Shown here: in pieces, positions 32,401 through 46,100 of the stretch
Layout: the number at the start of each line of letters is the position of its first letter
How positions within the stretch are numbered: the stretch's first letter is position 1
Assembly (NCBI RefSeq): GCF_027942865.1
Contig: NC_134526.1
Coordinates: 11,254,284 to 11,318,283 of the forward strand
DNA length: 64,000 nucleotides
Direction of reading: 5' to 3'
DNA from: Odontesthes bonariensis
Lineage: Eukaryota > Chordata > Actinopteri > Atheriniformes > Atherinopsidae
The notes under the pieces: model-generated
Seen by the model: only the letters and a program-made list of their open reading frames with translations
Told to the model about the DNA's origin: nothing
Databases searched by the model: none
Made by a program: the position numbers and the translations under genes

Positions 32401-35400
32401 CTCCTCTGTCGCAGCCGCAACCCAGACTTCCTTCTCAACATCATCCAGAGACAGGTGATGGCTATGTGAATGACTCCTTCACACTCAATATCCCACTGCT
32501 GCTCACACTAAAACCTTCTTTTCTTCATTTCAGTGTGTTATTAAAGTGTCCTGAATTTGGTTTCATTTGATGTAGGCATCATAATTGCTTGGGCCTGGTG
32601 TTGTGAATGTTTGTTTGAAAAAACAACAACAAGTGTATGAGTATATGTCCTTGGTGCAAAAGAAAACCCTTTGAAACAGATTTTATTATACGTGTACAAA
32701 GCATTGTTCTCAGCTTTTAAAATGTCTGTACTTGTCCTTTAACTGTAATACGTTGTTAATCTTTGGCAGGCTTCGTCTCAGTCCATGCCATGGTTGGCTG
32801 ACTTGGTCCAGTCCAGTGAGGGGTCCCTGGATGTGCTTCCAGTGCAGTGCCTGTGTGAGTTCCTTCTGCATGATGCCGCAGACGACAGCTTTCCAGTGGA
32901 AGATGATGAAGAAGGAGAAAGCAAAGAGCAGAAGGCCAAGAAGAGACAAGTAATATATAGTTATTTTTCATTTTCTTTGTGTCAGATCACCTTATAGAGC
33001 ATCTTGGACTAATCCTGAGTTTTTTTTTATCTGTTTTTGGTAGAGACAACAAAAGCAAAGGCAGCTACTTGGACGACTCCAGGATCTTCTGTTGGGTTCT
33101 AAGGCTGACGAACAGACAACATGTGAAGTGTTGGATTACTTCCTGCGTCGTCTCAGCTCCTCTCAAGTGGCATCCAGAGTTCTAGCTATGAAGGTACTGT
33201 AAACCAAAACTCTTTTTAACATTATGTTACAGTCAGAAATTAGGTTGATGTATTTTAAAATTTTGTTTGCAGGGTTTGTCGTTGGTGCTGAGTGAAGGAG
33301 GCCTGAAAGATGGAGAGGAGCGAGATCAGCCCATGGAGGAAGACTCTGGAGATGCTGAACTCTTGCCAGGGTACCAGTGGCTGCTGCAAGACCTCCCAAA
33401 GCTCCCCTTGTTCGACAGCGTTAGGGGCATGACATCCACTGCTCTGCAGCAGGTCAGTCTGCCTCAACAGTGAGCTGTCAGTGAGCTGAATTTCATGTAA
33501 AGCCTTTCTCAGAATTAACGGTCTATCTGCTCCCTTGAAGGCCATTCACATGGAAACGGATCCACAGACAATCAGTGCCTATCTCATCTACCTTTCCCAG
33601 CATGCACCAGTGGAGGAGCAGGCTGCTCATAATGACCTAGCACTGGTAATTACAGCACGACACGCTTGTCTTGAACCAGTTTTTGTTCTCAGGGAGCAGC
33701 GTTCACATTGTCTCTCTACCTGTAGGACATCGCCCGGCTGATCGTTGAGCGGTCCACCATCATGAACAACCTGTTTTCCAAACACTCCAGCAGGCCTGAG
33801 TCTGACGCTGTTCTCTCTGCTTTCCTCACCATCTTCTCTGCTTATATCAAGAGAATGAGGAAGACCAAGGAGGGCGAGGATCTTTATAGCTGGGTGAGCA
33901 CTCGTGGTACTATCTGAATTCAAATTTGCAGTAAGAGGGGAGTTGTTTGTCACGCATTACCTCCCTTTGATTTAAACTTTAAAGTTGTTGTTTCTTGTCT
34001 GCAGTCAGAATCTCAGGACCAAGTGTTTCTGCGCTGGACTACAGGAGAAACAGCTACGATGCACATTCTTGTCGTCCATGCAATGGTTATCTTGCTGACG
34101 CTGGGGCCACCCAAAGGTAGTCCCATTCGCTTCAAAGTTCAGGGTTTGCATTGTTGAAGTACCTGTAAGAACATGTTCACTGTTATGCATTTTAACAGGA
34201 GAGAGCGATTTCTATGCTCTGTTGGACATTTGGTTTCCTGACAAGAAACCTCTACCTACTGCGTTCCTGGTTGACACATCAGAGGAGGCCCTTCTACTGC
34301 CCGACTGGTTGAAACTGAGGATGATCCGATCAGAGGTCTCTCGACTGGTTGATGCAGGTGCAATTTCTCAATGTACACAAAACTATGTACTGCAAGTAAA
34401 ACATTTTTTCCTTTTTATTGGACTAATACATTTGATCCCCCTGCAGCTTTACAAGACCTGGAGCCCCAGCAGCTGCTTCTGTTTGTTCAGTCCTTTGGTA
34501 TTCCAGTCTCCAGCATGAGTAAACTTCTGCAGTACCTGGATCAGGCAGTCTCTCATGATCCACAGTCACTAGAGGAAAACATCATGGACAAACGTAATGT
34601 TTTCCTGCTGATGTTTCCCTCTTAAAAATGTGGAACCTTTTTGATTTATTTGAAATCTTTTTGATTGATCTTATTGTGTATTTTCTCTCCAACAGACTAC
34701 ATGGCCCACTTGGTTGAGGTGCAACACGAGCGAGGTGCCACTGGGGGGCATACTTTCCATGGTTTACTTAGTTCATCTCTTCCTCCAAACAGAGGTCAGT
34801 GACTTAACCTCCAAATGGTAGTTTGAATGCAGGTTTATCATATACAACATACTCGTTATGTGTTGATTCCCAGCACTCCAACTGTATTAAGATCAGTTGG
34901 TATGTGCCCATAATCTCATGTAAAGTAATTGACTAAAATCTATGTCCTAACACATTTCAGATTCACCTGAAACCAGTCAGGCCAAAGTGACAGTTGAAAC
35001 TCCACATAGCTCACTGAAGATGAGAGCAGCCAGTCAGCTTCCGGCAGTAGGACCTGATGATGATCTCACCGGCATGCTGCTTCAGGTAGTTTACTAGCTG
35101 CAATTTTTTTTGTTTTGGGTAACAAGTGGTTAGAGCAACTGCAAACACTTAAACAAAAAGTCCTTGAAGTGATTTATTTTAAACTGTTTTAAACATGAAA
35201 ATATTTTGTGTCAAACTGACTTCTTTCTTTCTTTTTATTTACTTATCTGTTCTTTTCTACTTTTACAGATTTTCCCCTTGAAGGTGGACCCTCGCTGGCA
35301 TGGCCCTCCTCCCAGTCAGCTGTCTCTGGCCCTGCAGCAGGCTTTGGCTAAAGAGCTGATGCGAGCCAAGCAAGGTCAGATCCAGCAGGGAGGTCTGGCC

Positions 35401-38400
35401 TTTCGTCTGCTACAGGCCATCACAGCCCTGCTCACGTCTGCCCACGCAGGGCCGATCATCATGTCAATGCACCGCAGCCATGCTCTCTCCTGTCCTCTCA
35501 TGCGGCAGCTTCACCTCTACCAGGTGAAACATACTAATAAGTCGGTGCATAAGTCTTTATCCTGATTATTTTCTTTTCTTTTAAAGCTTTGCTATAAAAT
35601 CTCTGTCTCTTGTTTTATCTCTGCTCTTCTCAGCGCCTTGTGTCCCAGGACATCACATTCTCCTCACTCTTCCTCAAAGTCATTGTGGAGATGTTGATAT
35701 GGTTAGACAACCCAACTGTGGAGGCAGGACCTTTGAAGACCCTACTCAAATCATTTGCTGGTCAGAGTTCTCACAAACACAGGCACAGTGATGGTGAGCA
35801 CCCCGTCTATTAGTCTTTTGTTGATGCTGGCTGATTCATTTTTCGCATGAATAACGACTAATAACAAGTCTCTGCTCTGCAGTGCGAACAGGTTTCATCC
35901 ACCTCGCTGAGGCTTTGGCGTACCGCAGAGACACCGAAGCGCCACTGAGAGCGGTCATAGCTATGCTGAAAGCTGGAGACCGATGTAATGCTGAAGCTGA
36001 ACTAATTGGCAAAGGTATTAATGGAGCCATTATATGCACATGAATATACAGTGAATTCTGGTCATCACTCATACACACATAATATAATGATACACAAGTA
36101 TTATTTGGGGCCTTTTCAAAAGGAGTGTTTCATAATAAAATAAATCTAAATCGGTGTTTATGCTAAATGAGCAGCTGGATTTGACACTAAGTCAACGGAC
36201 TTGCTTTCTTGGATCAGTAGACTGATTGTTAACATATGAGCACCTATTGGTTGAGGATGCTGTCACATTTAGCATTTGGTTTTGTTTCAGTGTTACAAGG
36301 GCTTGTGGAGGTGAAGTCGCCTTACTTGGAGGAGCTACTGTCTCTGCTGATGACCGTTGGCACTCAGAATGGGACAGCCGGCCCTGTTGCCATGGTGATA
36401 TCTTTGCTTCTTCAGGAGAGCGAAGAGCGAGTCGTGAAAAAGGAAGTGGATTTGAAGAGGTGAGCGCTGCAGTTCTGTTTGCCTTACAGCCCGTGCAAGA
36501 AATCTTTATGTCAGAGTGCAGTAACTGACACAGAAATAGCAAAAATGGAGCCTGTCCTCGGTGGCCTTGCACCTGTGAACTATCGTTGGATTGTTTTTGG
36601 GGAAGATTCGATTTTTGCAGCTTTGTGGGGAATCAGGAATCTATATTTATATTAATTCTGCCAGGGAGGGCGAGCAGGTGCACAGTAAAAAGGTGTTGAC
36701 AATATTAAGCTGCATTTGACATACAAGTAGATGGGTTGATAGAATTAAGACTTACGTTACAGGACTCTTTATTGGTACAATTTTGGATTAGTTGGTTGTA
36801 ATGTAGTGTGAAATTTTCTGTAGGAGGTGTTCGTTACTGCTGTTTAAAATCAACAGATATTGAGTTTATTTCTACAAAAGTAACTCTTCTGTTTGACTTT
36901 TACCAGCGGCTCTGAAGTGACGAAGTCTGGACTGAGCTCGGGGCTGCTGGTTGACTGGCTGGAGCATCTTGACCCTGAGGTCACTTCAGTGTGTCCAGAT
37001 CTTCAGCAGAAACTGCTTTTTTCTCTCAACAAGGTAAGAAAATCTTTGTCTGCAGATAGTGTTTTTTTTTTTTAATGACGCCATCTTTTTTTTTATTTTA
37101 TTTTTACTGTTTTTCTCTTCAAGGCACGAGGCACCCCAGCCTACAGACCTTATCTCTTGGCCTTGCTTACCCATCAGTCAAACTGGTCCACCCTCCTGCA
37201 GTGCATCAGTGCTCTTCTCAGCAAGCGGAGAGACTACAAGTACAAGATTACATCAAAACTTTTATGGATGATTTTTCTCAAATTTCTCTGCCTTTCTGTT
37301 AATTAGTTTATTTCTTTTTTTCAGACTAGATCCATCATCAGCCCTGGACTTCCTCTGGGCGTGTAGCCACATTCCACGTATCTGGCAAGGCCGCGACCAG
37401 AAAATCCCTCAAGTAAGTTCAAAACACTGCATTGAAGTTTTTTTTCACATCGTTTCCCTCAATTTCTAATGAGACTAAAAAGAGAGAGAGGGAGAGAGTC
37501 AGTTCTGCCAAGGCTGATAAGTTTGTTGTGTTCCTTCTGTCCCGTGCAGAAGAAAACGGAGAAGTTTGTGCTACGCCTCAGCTCAGAGGAGCTCATCAGC
37601 CTGGTGGACCTGATCTTGTCAGAGTCGGAGCTCAACAGTCGCGACTCGCCCCGCGACGAGCAGACCTCCTGCTCCCTCATCCAGTCCAGACTGCCTCTGC
37701 TTCACTCTTACTGCAACGGAGCTTTAGAAAACATCAAGAAAGTATCAGAGTACCTCATCAACTGCACCAAGAAGTGGGAAGACAGGTAAAGTTTAAATAG
37801 TTTAAACTGTTTCAACACAGACCTGTTTCATCATCCTCACAATTTTAGTCTTTTTTTCATCTATTTTTTTTCAAGATGTAAATTAGTGTCTTCCGTGGCA
37901 TTAGATTCTACTTAAGGTGTTTCTAAACAAGGCGTGTGTGTGTTGGTGGGTACGTTGTATAACTACCCTTTACTTAAGTTAAAAACAGCATCTTTATTGT
38001 CATTTCAGTTGAGTTTGTAATCAGCAAGACAAAACATCGGAGGCAATAGGATGTCTTACTTTCACTCTGACGCGTTCACATCTTTATTAGCCGTGGCTCT
38101 GCTCGGGATTCTGTGCCGCTCGCTTTGTAGATTGTGGCAAACAAGTGTATAGAAAGATGCCTGATTCACATTTGTTTTTTGCCACCTTTCAAAAGATTGC
38201 TTTAGATTTGCCTCGCCTCTGTATGGAAATCCAGTTTGTGTGTCTGCAGAGGAAAAGCCAACAACGACCCTTCCTCTTTTTGTCTGCCCATTTTTTTTTT
38301 TTTCATTTAAATTGTGTGGGGCTGTGTGTCAAATGGAAAGAGAGGCTGAAGAACACACAGTTCTATAGTGAAATAAGGTTTTACCCGTTTTTACAACAAA

Positions 38401-38451
38401 AATAGTGCGTGAATAGGTCAAGAATTCTTGGCCTTTAAGATCTTGCCCATG

Positions 38452-38531
<80 letters not shown>

Positions 38532-41500
38532 GCTGCATGTATTCGTCATGTTTTGCCATGTAAGGTTCACCACAGTGCCCAACCAGTCCAGCCCCGCACA
38601 TGCAGTGTTCTCTCTAATTAGCCCAAATACTGAAAGTCATTTTTTTCCCCTCTTGTTATGGTGCGCTGATAAACTTCAGCTAAATCGCACAAGATTTTTT
38701 TTTTCTTCTCGGTGTAGATGAACTTTTTAGACTTCCCTTGTCAGCCACAATGCCGTGGACCAGGGAAAACTCGATAATTAGGTCTATTGGTGTGAAATTA
38801 AAACCAGCAGAAGTCGTCTGTACTGTGATCTCTTTAAAAGCTCAGTGTATTATAATGAAGGCAAGAGGATTAAGGCTGAAGCTCTAAACTTGCCTGTGTT
38901 GTAAATTCCTGCTCTGACTTAGCTGTCAGAGATCAGGGTGCAACTCTTTGTGGAAGCAAACCCTCCTTCATGAATATGTCTCTGCTTATTAAACCACTTT
39001 AATGAGGAAACTTTGGCCAAGGTCAAGCAAAATTAGCTTCAGAATTACAGTATTTTAAGTACCGCTAAGCTTTCTGGTAATATGGTTGTGAGTGAGAACA
39101 CAACTGGATAAAAACATGTTGAAAGTAAAGGGTGTTGGCCTTGTGTTGAATAAACATTTGAGTGTATGTTAAGCATTCTGATTTCAAGAGCTTGCTGTCG
39201 GATAAGATGGTGCTTATTCCATTTAGGCACAAACTACTGAACAACCAGCAAATTCTGTACTCTTGGTCAAGGTTGCTCTGGTTTGCTTAAAGCATCACAG
39301 GAATAAACTCCTCAGAGTGCAGCATGCAAGTCTGACAATATCCTGAGCTGGTAAGAGGATTTTATGAAGCTGCAGTGACTTGATGGCAAATACCTCTGAA
39401 TTACTTTATGCTCTTCATGTGCCTTGTTTGTATTAATGTACGTTAATTATTGTTGCTGTTGCACAGAAGGAACGCAGGTCGGCTTTATTTTGCCCCTCCA
39501 TCTCTGATTTTATATCAGCTTTGGAGCTTTTTTCTTCTTCTGTCAACCTGCTTTATAGTCCGTATGCTGTTGTCCAACGGACTATAAAGCAGGTTTGCAG
39601 GGTTTCTATGACAGCACAAAACTGCTCAACCAGCCACTGCCAATTAAATAGCTTCCAACTTCACACCTCAACAACATCAGGGTTCCCAGTCGTGATTATT
39701 TTCTGACTAATAAGGCTGGATGGGCAGTTAGACTGTTCTAACACGTGTTTTTAAAGTAACCGGCTTATTTGTATGTGCCTTCACTATAGCCTGCAGAATG
39801 CTAAACGTTTGTGTTCATCTTGGCTCTCAGTGCGATGGGTAAGCAGTGCCAGAACCTGCTGCTGCAGATCTATCTTCACTTCCCTGAAGTTATTCGGCAC
39901 GTTACGCTGCCTGAAGGCACTTTCAGCAGCGGAGGAGCCGCAGATGGCAGCAGCTGCAAGGTAAAGATGCCTCACCTGCTTCACAGGTCACACTTCCTAC
40001 TGAATACAAATAAGTGATTTTGTGTTTTGTTTTTTTTCTTTCTTCGTGTGCTTCTTCTTTGGTGTAAAAACAGCTTAACATTCGTTATATTTAAACCAGA
40101 GGCTGCCTGTATGTAGAATTATTCCTATAACTGTACGCAGTCACAAACAGACACCGGGGCACATGTACTGGCAGCTTTTACGGATTTGCTCTGTTGAGCA
40201 ATCACGACATGAACCCACAAAAAGCGTTCAGAAGTCTAAATTAGATCTGTTTTCATAGACAGATATTTATATTCAAAAAAGGCTTTGACTTTTGTGTTTA
40301 ATACTACATGAAATCAATTGGAAGCACGACTTCACCAAGATAATCCTGAGCGTATTTTGTAAACATTCCTGTTTCTTAGCTGGACGTCCTGGTCCACCGC
40401 CTGGTCACGCTGCTTGCTGATGTAGGAGACTCCAAGTCTGTTGAGGGTCGTGTGTCTGATGCCAATCTTGCCTGTAGAAAGCTGGCTGTGTCCCACCCCG
40501 TCCTTTTACTCAGGTGATATTAAAAAAAACAACATTATTTTCTACTTCAGTCTTTTGGGGTTTGTTGATTATCATCTGCTATAGAGAAGTTTTCAACCTG
40601 ACGAAGGTCATTTCTGCTCTTTCCATTTCCCCAGACACCTGCCCATGATTGCAGGACTTCTACACGGCCGCATGCACCTAAACATGCAAGAGTTTCGGCA
40701 GCAAAACCACATGACATTCTTCAGCAACGTGCTTGCCATCCTGGAGCTGCTGCAGCCACTTGTTTTCCACAGTGATCACCAGAGGGCGCTTCAGGACTGC
40801 CTCCTGTCCTTTATGAGAGTCCTCCAGGTGCTCTTATGATTTCAAATCCTCACAAGGGGATGTAGGATTGACTTCGCTTTAAAGCAACGTGTTTTCGCCA
40901 GAGTTTTATATTTGTTAATCTCATATTTGTAGAATTTCCAGAGGACTCGTTCGCCGCTGGTCTTCATAAATAAGTTCCTGCAGTTCACACAGAAGTACAT
41001 AGCACACGATGCAGCAGCAGCCATTCCTTACCTGCAGAAGCACTCTGACATTCTACAGTAAGCACAGTGTTTTCTCACAGTTAAACAATTCAATAAAATG
41101 TGTATTTACAACAATGAGGATTCTGAATTTCTAAATGAAAGGTTGTATTGTTTCTCCTTGAAGAATTTTGTGTGCAGAAAATCCAGACCTGGTCCAACTG
41201 AAATCACTGCTGGCTGGACTCACTTTGCCAGTGAGAAGGTCGTCTGCAGAGGTTCCAACAGAAGAGAGAGATGGTGAGAACAGTTGTAGTTGTTTTAGCT
41301 TTTAATCTTCCGAAAACAGGTTTTATAAACCCCTCGTATATTGAAAGTGTGCAGAATTTAAGCTTAAAGCAGTCACCTTTTCCCCCACATATGTGTAAAT
41401 AAGATTCAGTTTCTTCTGTTTCAACAGAAGCATGTTTCTGTTTCCAATGTATTTATCTTGGCTCTTTTTGCAGATGACTTGTCCACTGGTTCTCTGCCCC

Positions 41501-42467
41501 TGGTCAACATATCTGCCTCGTTTTCACTCAGTGCTGCGGACATGACGATGTACTTGAAAAAGATGTCCAAAGGAGAGGCAGTGGAGGGTAACAGACATAT
41601 TGCTACAGCTGTTTCACCTACATATGAACTGGTTTTATCCATAATGACTGACGTAGATTTTATGTTTTTTTTACCCCACCTCCTACAGATGTGTTAGAAG
41701 TGTTGACAGAAGTGGATGATAAGTCACGGAGGAGCCCAGAAATCATACAGTACTTCACCGTGAGTCATCGACAATGGACAGAAAAAAAGGTTGAGTGTTG
41801 TGAACGTTTGCGTGTAACATGTCAATCACCTCCCTGTGTTGACGTCTGTAGAATGACCTGCAGAGACTCATGACTTCGTCTGAGGAGTTGTGTCGAAACA
41901 TGGCCTTCAGTCTGGCCCTGCGCTGCATCCAGAATAATCCCTGGTAGGTTTACACCAAAAGCCATTTTTTTCTGATTATTTTCTGTCTGCTGTCTAAGAG
42001 TGTTTTTTTTTTTTTTTTTGAAGCCTGGCAACAGACTTCCTGCCGACTTTCATGTACTGTATGGGCAGTGGTAACTTTGACGTGGTGCAGACTGCTTTGA
42101 GGAACCTTCCAGAGTATGTTCTTCTCTGTCAAGGTAAGAAGATACTAACAGATGCATCCTTGTTGAAGTTGAACTACTGAGAAGCTGCTACTCTCACCCC
42201 AGTTTTCTATTGAAGTCCCACTATCTCTGTGTAAAACTCTGAGTAATATTGAATTAGAGAGATTCAGCAAACCGTACAACCTAATTCTGTCTGTCATAAG
42301 TAGTCACACATCCATAAGTGTGTTATACAATATGTTCTTTCCTTTCTGCAGAACATGCAGACATCTTGCTCCACAAGGCCTTTTTGGTGGGCATCTACGG
42401 ACAAATTGACACCAGTTCAATGATCTCAGAGTCCATGAAGGTCCTTCATATGGAAGCAACAACGTAA
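26448..42467 (+). CDS. ints1: Integrator complex subunit 1 (complete, 47 coding exons)
   Basis: This is the scaffold subunit of the nuclear Integrator complex, which cleaves snRNA 3' ends and attenuates paused RNA polymerase II. All exons join in phase to give 2181 residues (human 2190), from MNRPKPTTLRRPSAAKPSG to ...LHMEATT. Exons: 26448-26502, 26595-26885, 26970-27166, 27419-27556, 27680-27839, 27925-28030, 28200-28386, 29767-29912, 30007-30148, 30251-30427, 30522-30630, 30721-30841, 30932-31009, 31106-31263, 31504-31600, 31683-31774, 31878-31938, 32018-32215, 32325-32454, 32770-32949, 33044-33193, 33273-33452, 33541-33645, 33726-33893, 34005-34116, 34199-34357, 34447-34593, 34696-34794, 34961-35085, 35269-35523, 35634-35793, 35883-36014, 36291-36459, 36907-37033, 37124-37239, 37325-37412, 37550-37785, 39831-39960, 40380-40513, 40635-40827, 40933-41057, 41164-41273, 41474-41587, 41689-41759, 41852-41943, 42024-42133, 42352-42467. 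Residues 1-100 are Ser/Pro-rich. Helical-repeat sequence follows, including YEELAESVEDYVLDVLRDQL (from about 317). An acidic-to-basic linker lies near 910-945. All introns use GT-AG. Identity rests on near-continuous similarity to INTS1. Confidence 0.97.
28387..29766 (+). other. ints1: ints1 intron 7 (1.4 kb)
   Basis: This is one of the larger ints1 introns. It contains GGGAATTGAGAACCGGTTCC (28522-28541), which includes the palindrome GAACCGGTTC and resembles hAT-related repeat ends seen in fish. No matching second terminus or target duplication was found. No gene was seen. Confidence 0.5.
38456..38526. repeat. (TG)n microsatellite, about 35 units, uninterrupted
   Basis: 71 bases of pure TG/GT dinucleotide lie inside ints1 intron 37. 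The length and purity suggest a highly polymorphic marker. The minus-strand frame reading THTHTH is an artefact of this repeat. Confidence 0.98.
39545..39595. repeat. Perfect 19-bp inverted repeat with 13-nt loop
   Basis: Arm 39545-39563 (AACCTGCTTTATAGTCCGT) is the exact reverse complement of 39577-39595. The loop is 39564-39576. It lies about 235 bp upstream of ints1 exon 38. It could form a hairpin in the pre-mRNA. There is no sequence decay between the arms. Confidence 0.92.
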
Positions 42468-43190
42468 CAACAACTCCACGCCTGACTGGGTGGAGAGTCA
42501 TTCTTTCTCTCCGTTCCAGAGTTCCATTATTGTTTTTCAGTTTCAGACTTTAGTTCAAACGTTGCTCTGATTTGATCATCATAGATTAACAAAGTCACTA
42601 CTCGGGGGTGCAGATTAAAGGATTCTCCTCTGAACTGCTATCACAACCGGTAATGTAATAATGTCTGAATAATTTAGTGACTTTACAGAATGCATTAGAA
42701 TACCCTCTAAAGAAGTTAAACTTTATGTAATTGTAATATCAGTGTATGTGTTATATTGTCACTGATATAAAAAACTGGATCATTAATTAGTTATGATCTG
42801 TCAAACAAGTCATCTTTGTTCAAAGCAACAAAAGGGACACAATGTGAAACCTTGTCAGGATAAGGCATAAAAAAATGAATATATTTGTCTTAGTTGAAAA
42901 TACCATTTGAGATATTTGTGCTTTTAGAGTGGTGGATTTGCATTTCTGAAGTTATTAAGTTCTAAACACACAGGTTATTACAGTAATTCTCCTTTTTTTT
43001 TTTTGAGTTCCTCATTTTAAACTGGACCTCGTTGCCTGACTGTGACACACAGAAGGCTGCGGCCATCCCATTTAATTGTGAATTTATTTCCAAACAACTT
43101 TTTGAAATCATTAAAAGTAAGAAGCCTGAAGACCATTTGTGAGCCACCCTAGTGTGACATTAATAAAAGAACTTTTGAAATAATGCCGTA
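42468..43190 (+). terminator. ints1: ints1 3' UTR and poly(A) signal
   Basis: This is non-coding sequence after the TAA at 42465-42467. A canonical AATAAA is at 43162-43167 (TTAATAAAAG), with T-rich sequence shortly after. The UTR would be about 0.7 kb. No other element was recognised. Confidence 0.65.
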
Positions 43191-46100
43191 TTCATTTTTC
43201 CTCCAGCTTCACCTGACAGACAGTGTTACATTTCAGCAGTTAATTTCTGCAATCGGAATGCTCACAGAAGGCATCGAAAATAAGTTTAATATTGAAACTG
43301 TAAAAACGGAAAATTTCGAATCACCCATAATTACCTTTCAGAATAATATTTAGGCACCTCAAATAATGATTGAGGGAAAAATTAAATGGTGAAAGGTTTC
43401 ATTTCGTTCCAATAATTCCTGGATTCTGATAAGATTGAGACGGCTGTCACGTGCTCATGCTTGCTTTTCACCCAGATGTGACACACAAATTAAAGGCGTG
43501 ATGCACATGCAGTGATGGAAACCATTTTGCCATGAAAGTGTGAGTTGTTTTGCCCAGTGCCAGTGACTTCATCTGAAACCTCTTGATGGAGTCAAAAGAA
43601 TAAGTTAAACAATGTGTAGGCATGCGGGGAAACTAGGAAAGTGGATGTCTCTGTTGATGATAAATTAAGCATGGTGATAATTGCTCAGTCACAAAGACCA
43701 AAGGGTTCTTTGATGATGGGATGTGGGTAGGCTATTTTAGAGTGCCGAGTGCTGCTGGTGTTTTATTACACAGTAGGACATGAAGATGAGGCCACAGAGC
43801 GGATAAGGATCCTCAATGATGGTGAGACATGCCCACACTAGTGGGTCAGTTGAAACATTCATCTGTTATCCTGTCAGAAACAGCATTGTTTTCTTCTAAA
43901 ACTCAAAGCAGGAGCCAACGGTAGAGGTCGAACTTTTATCCAAAAGCACCAAACTGAAGTGTTTTTTTTTTTTTTTTGTTGGGCGCAATTTAAACCGCTT
44001 GTTTTACTTATTTGGAAAACAAAATATGATGGCTTCATAACCCTCTAAGTCCCCTTTAATGATTATCTGCAGTCATCCATTCCTATAATTAACGTGTTCA
44101 TATAGAAATCCAATCATGTCTCACCGATAATACACATCATCTGTTCTTTCCTCAATGCTCCTGTTTGATGCGTTAATTGCACCTGTATGGTGTCCTATAA
44201 CCAGCCAACAGCTCTGTTTACGGCCATCAGTCAACCAACTACACAAGTCTTAGCAGCTTGGACTTCTGGTCGGGCGCCAGCATCCTATTGGCTGGGCAGC
44301 AGTGAGGCGGAACAGAGATGAGTGACAGCCAACGAGGACATGTTGGGAGGGAGAGCGAGGGCCGTAGTACTGACAAGTTAACAACCTCTGCCTTTATTCA
44401 TCATACCAGAGTGGATGTTACCTCAAATGCAGCTGCTCAGAGCAAACTGCTTATTTGTCCGTGCTGAACATGTTCGTTCATAGCATCGGATATTTTCACA
44501 GTGCATATTTGTTAGGGTGACCATGATTAGTTGCGGTATGAATGTTCATTTAGAAGTGCTGTGTTTAAGAATCATGTTGAGGTACATGTTTTAAATTGAG
44601 GGGGAAAAAAAAAAAACTTTAAGACAATAAATATCAACATTTTTGTCCCTGTGAGTCATGGCCTTTTACAGAAGAAACAAAAACAATAGCAGCGTTCAGG
44701 TGGGGCCTCCTGTCCGATCTCAGAGCTGTTTGCAGTTTCACCAAAGACATTTCTCATGTGGTGTCAGGTTTAGCTTGTAACTATATGGAGGAGGCCCTGT
44801 GCTGGCTGCCACTGGTCTGAAGTACTGGTTTATTAAGTGACAGTTGAAGAATTTCAACCAACTAAATCTTAAGGAAAAAAAAAATGTCTACACAAAAATC
44901 TTTTTTTAAATTGTTGCATCATTTTGAAATGATCTGATTATTGGCCTATGTGGACGTCTTCTTGGTCATGTGGAAATGGACAGTGAATGAGCAGCGAGCA
45001 GGAATGCGCCCAGCGGAGGCTCTTGGTGTCTACAGAAGAGGCCCTGATGTGCCACTACCTGCCCATACACATCTGTCTGCTCTTCGTCTTCCTCTCAATG
45101 GCACCCTCGTCTTAGATCATCTCCTCTTACTCCACGCTTGAGTTGCACTTGGCTCGCTTGGAAAAAAATGTGCACCGGCTCTCGCCTCTCTTCTCTCTGG
45201 CACTTTGATGTCTCAAGTGTGATTGCTCTTGGATTGTGACCGCTTTCCCTTGAAGGTTTTGACATGAAAAGCAGACTGGGCTCTCAGGTTTATCCCATGG
45301 CTAGTGATCCAGGACTAAAACAATCAACCTGCTCACTGTGGGATACTATTACCAGGGAGAGTGAGGCACTAGGCATAGGGGCTTCCTCAGCCATGAAATA
45401 CACTTTTAGTCCAAGTTACAAACACATTTTGGGTGTGTTGATTGAATTATACCAATCTATGCCCCCGCTAATAGATTTTTTGTGCACACAGTTGACACTA
45501 AAACACATGCTGAAGCTGTCAAAGAATACAATGCCAGTGTGTTTGCACAGAGGTGGACAAAATTATCCAACATTTGCAATGAATTAAAAAGAAATGAGAC
45601 TAGTAATTGCAGTTAAGATTGACCCTATCTGATAAGTATGATAATGTGACATGTCATTAACAGCAGAGGCACCAGTGACAACCCTTAAGCCTCACTTATA
45701 CTTTCATTAAATATTAAATATGTGCTCATTGCTGTTCCAGCCTGAAAATTACACCACATAGATGAATTCCCATGACAGTGGAGCTGACGATAATCATCCA
45801 TCTTTGCATGACATTTGGCAGAACTCTTGTTTTATGAGCTGAGGGGCTATAGTAGTGGATGAGAAAGAATAATAATGTGCAGTGTTCACGATCACCATTA
45901 TATCAGATCTTATCACTATCAGATAGTTAATCCTCTTCAGCTGTCAAGGAAAAAAGAAAATAGATAGTCTTCATCATTAATTAAGATTTCAGCTCACTGA
46001 GTGTTTTTAACGCAACAATATTCCAAGATAAAAGATTTAATCGGGTGACCCTTGATAATAGCTTCTCCCTGACAACATTTCATGTGACCGTTTAAATCTA

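Larger units (their letters stand above)
37786..39830 (+). other. ints1: ints1 intron 37 (2.0 kb) with TG microsatellite and hairpin
   Basis: This is the longest ints1 intron. It holds a long (TG)n run at 38456-38526 and a perfect 19-bp inverted repeat at 39545-39595 (separate entries). The rest is A/T-rich single-copy sequence with no recognisable gene. Confidence 0.75.

Noticed and set aside
38329..38721. Open frames on both strands reading TH or CV repeats
   Set aside because: They are translations of the (TG)n microsatellite and carry no gene signal.
45264..45587. 107-codon plus-strand frame between ints1 and the homeobox gene
   Set aside because: No domain, no splice context and no homology recognised; consistent with chance in A/T-rich DNA.
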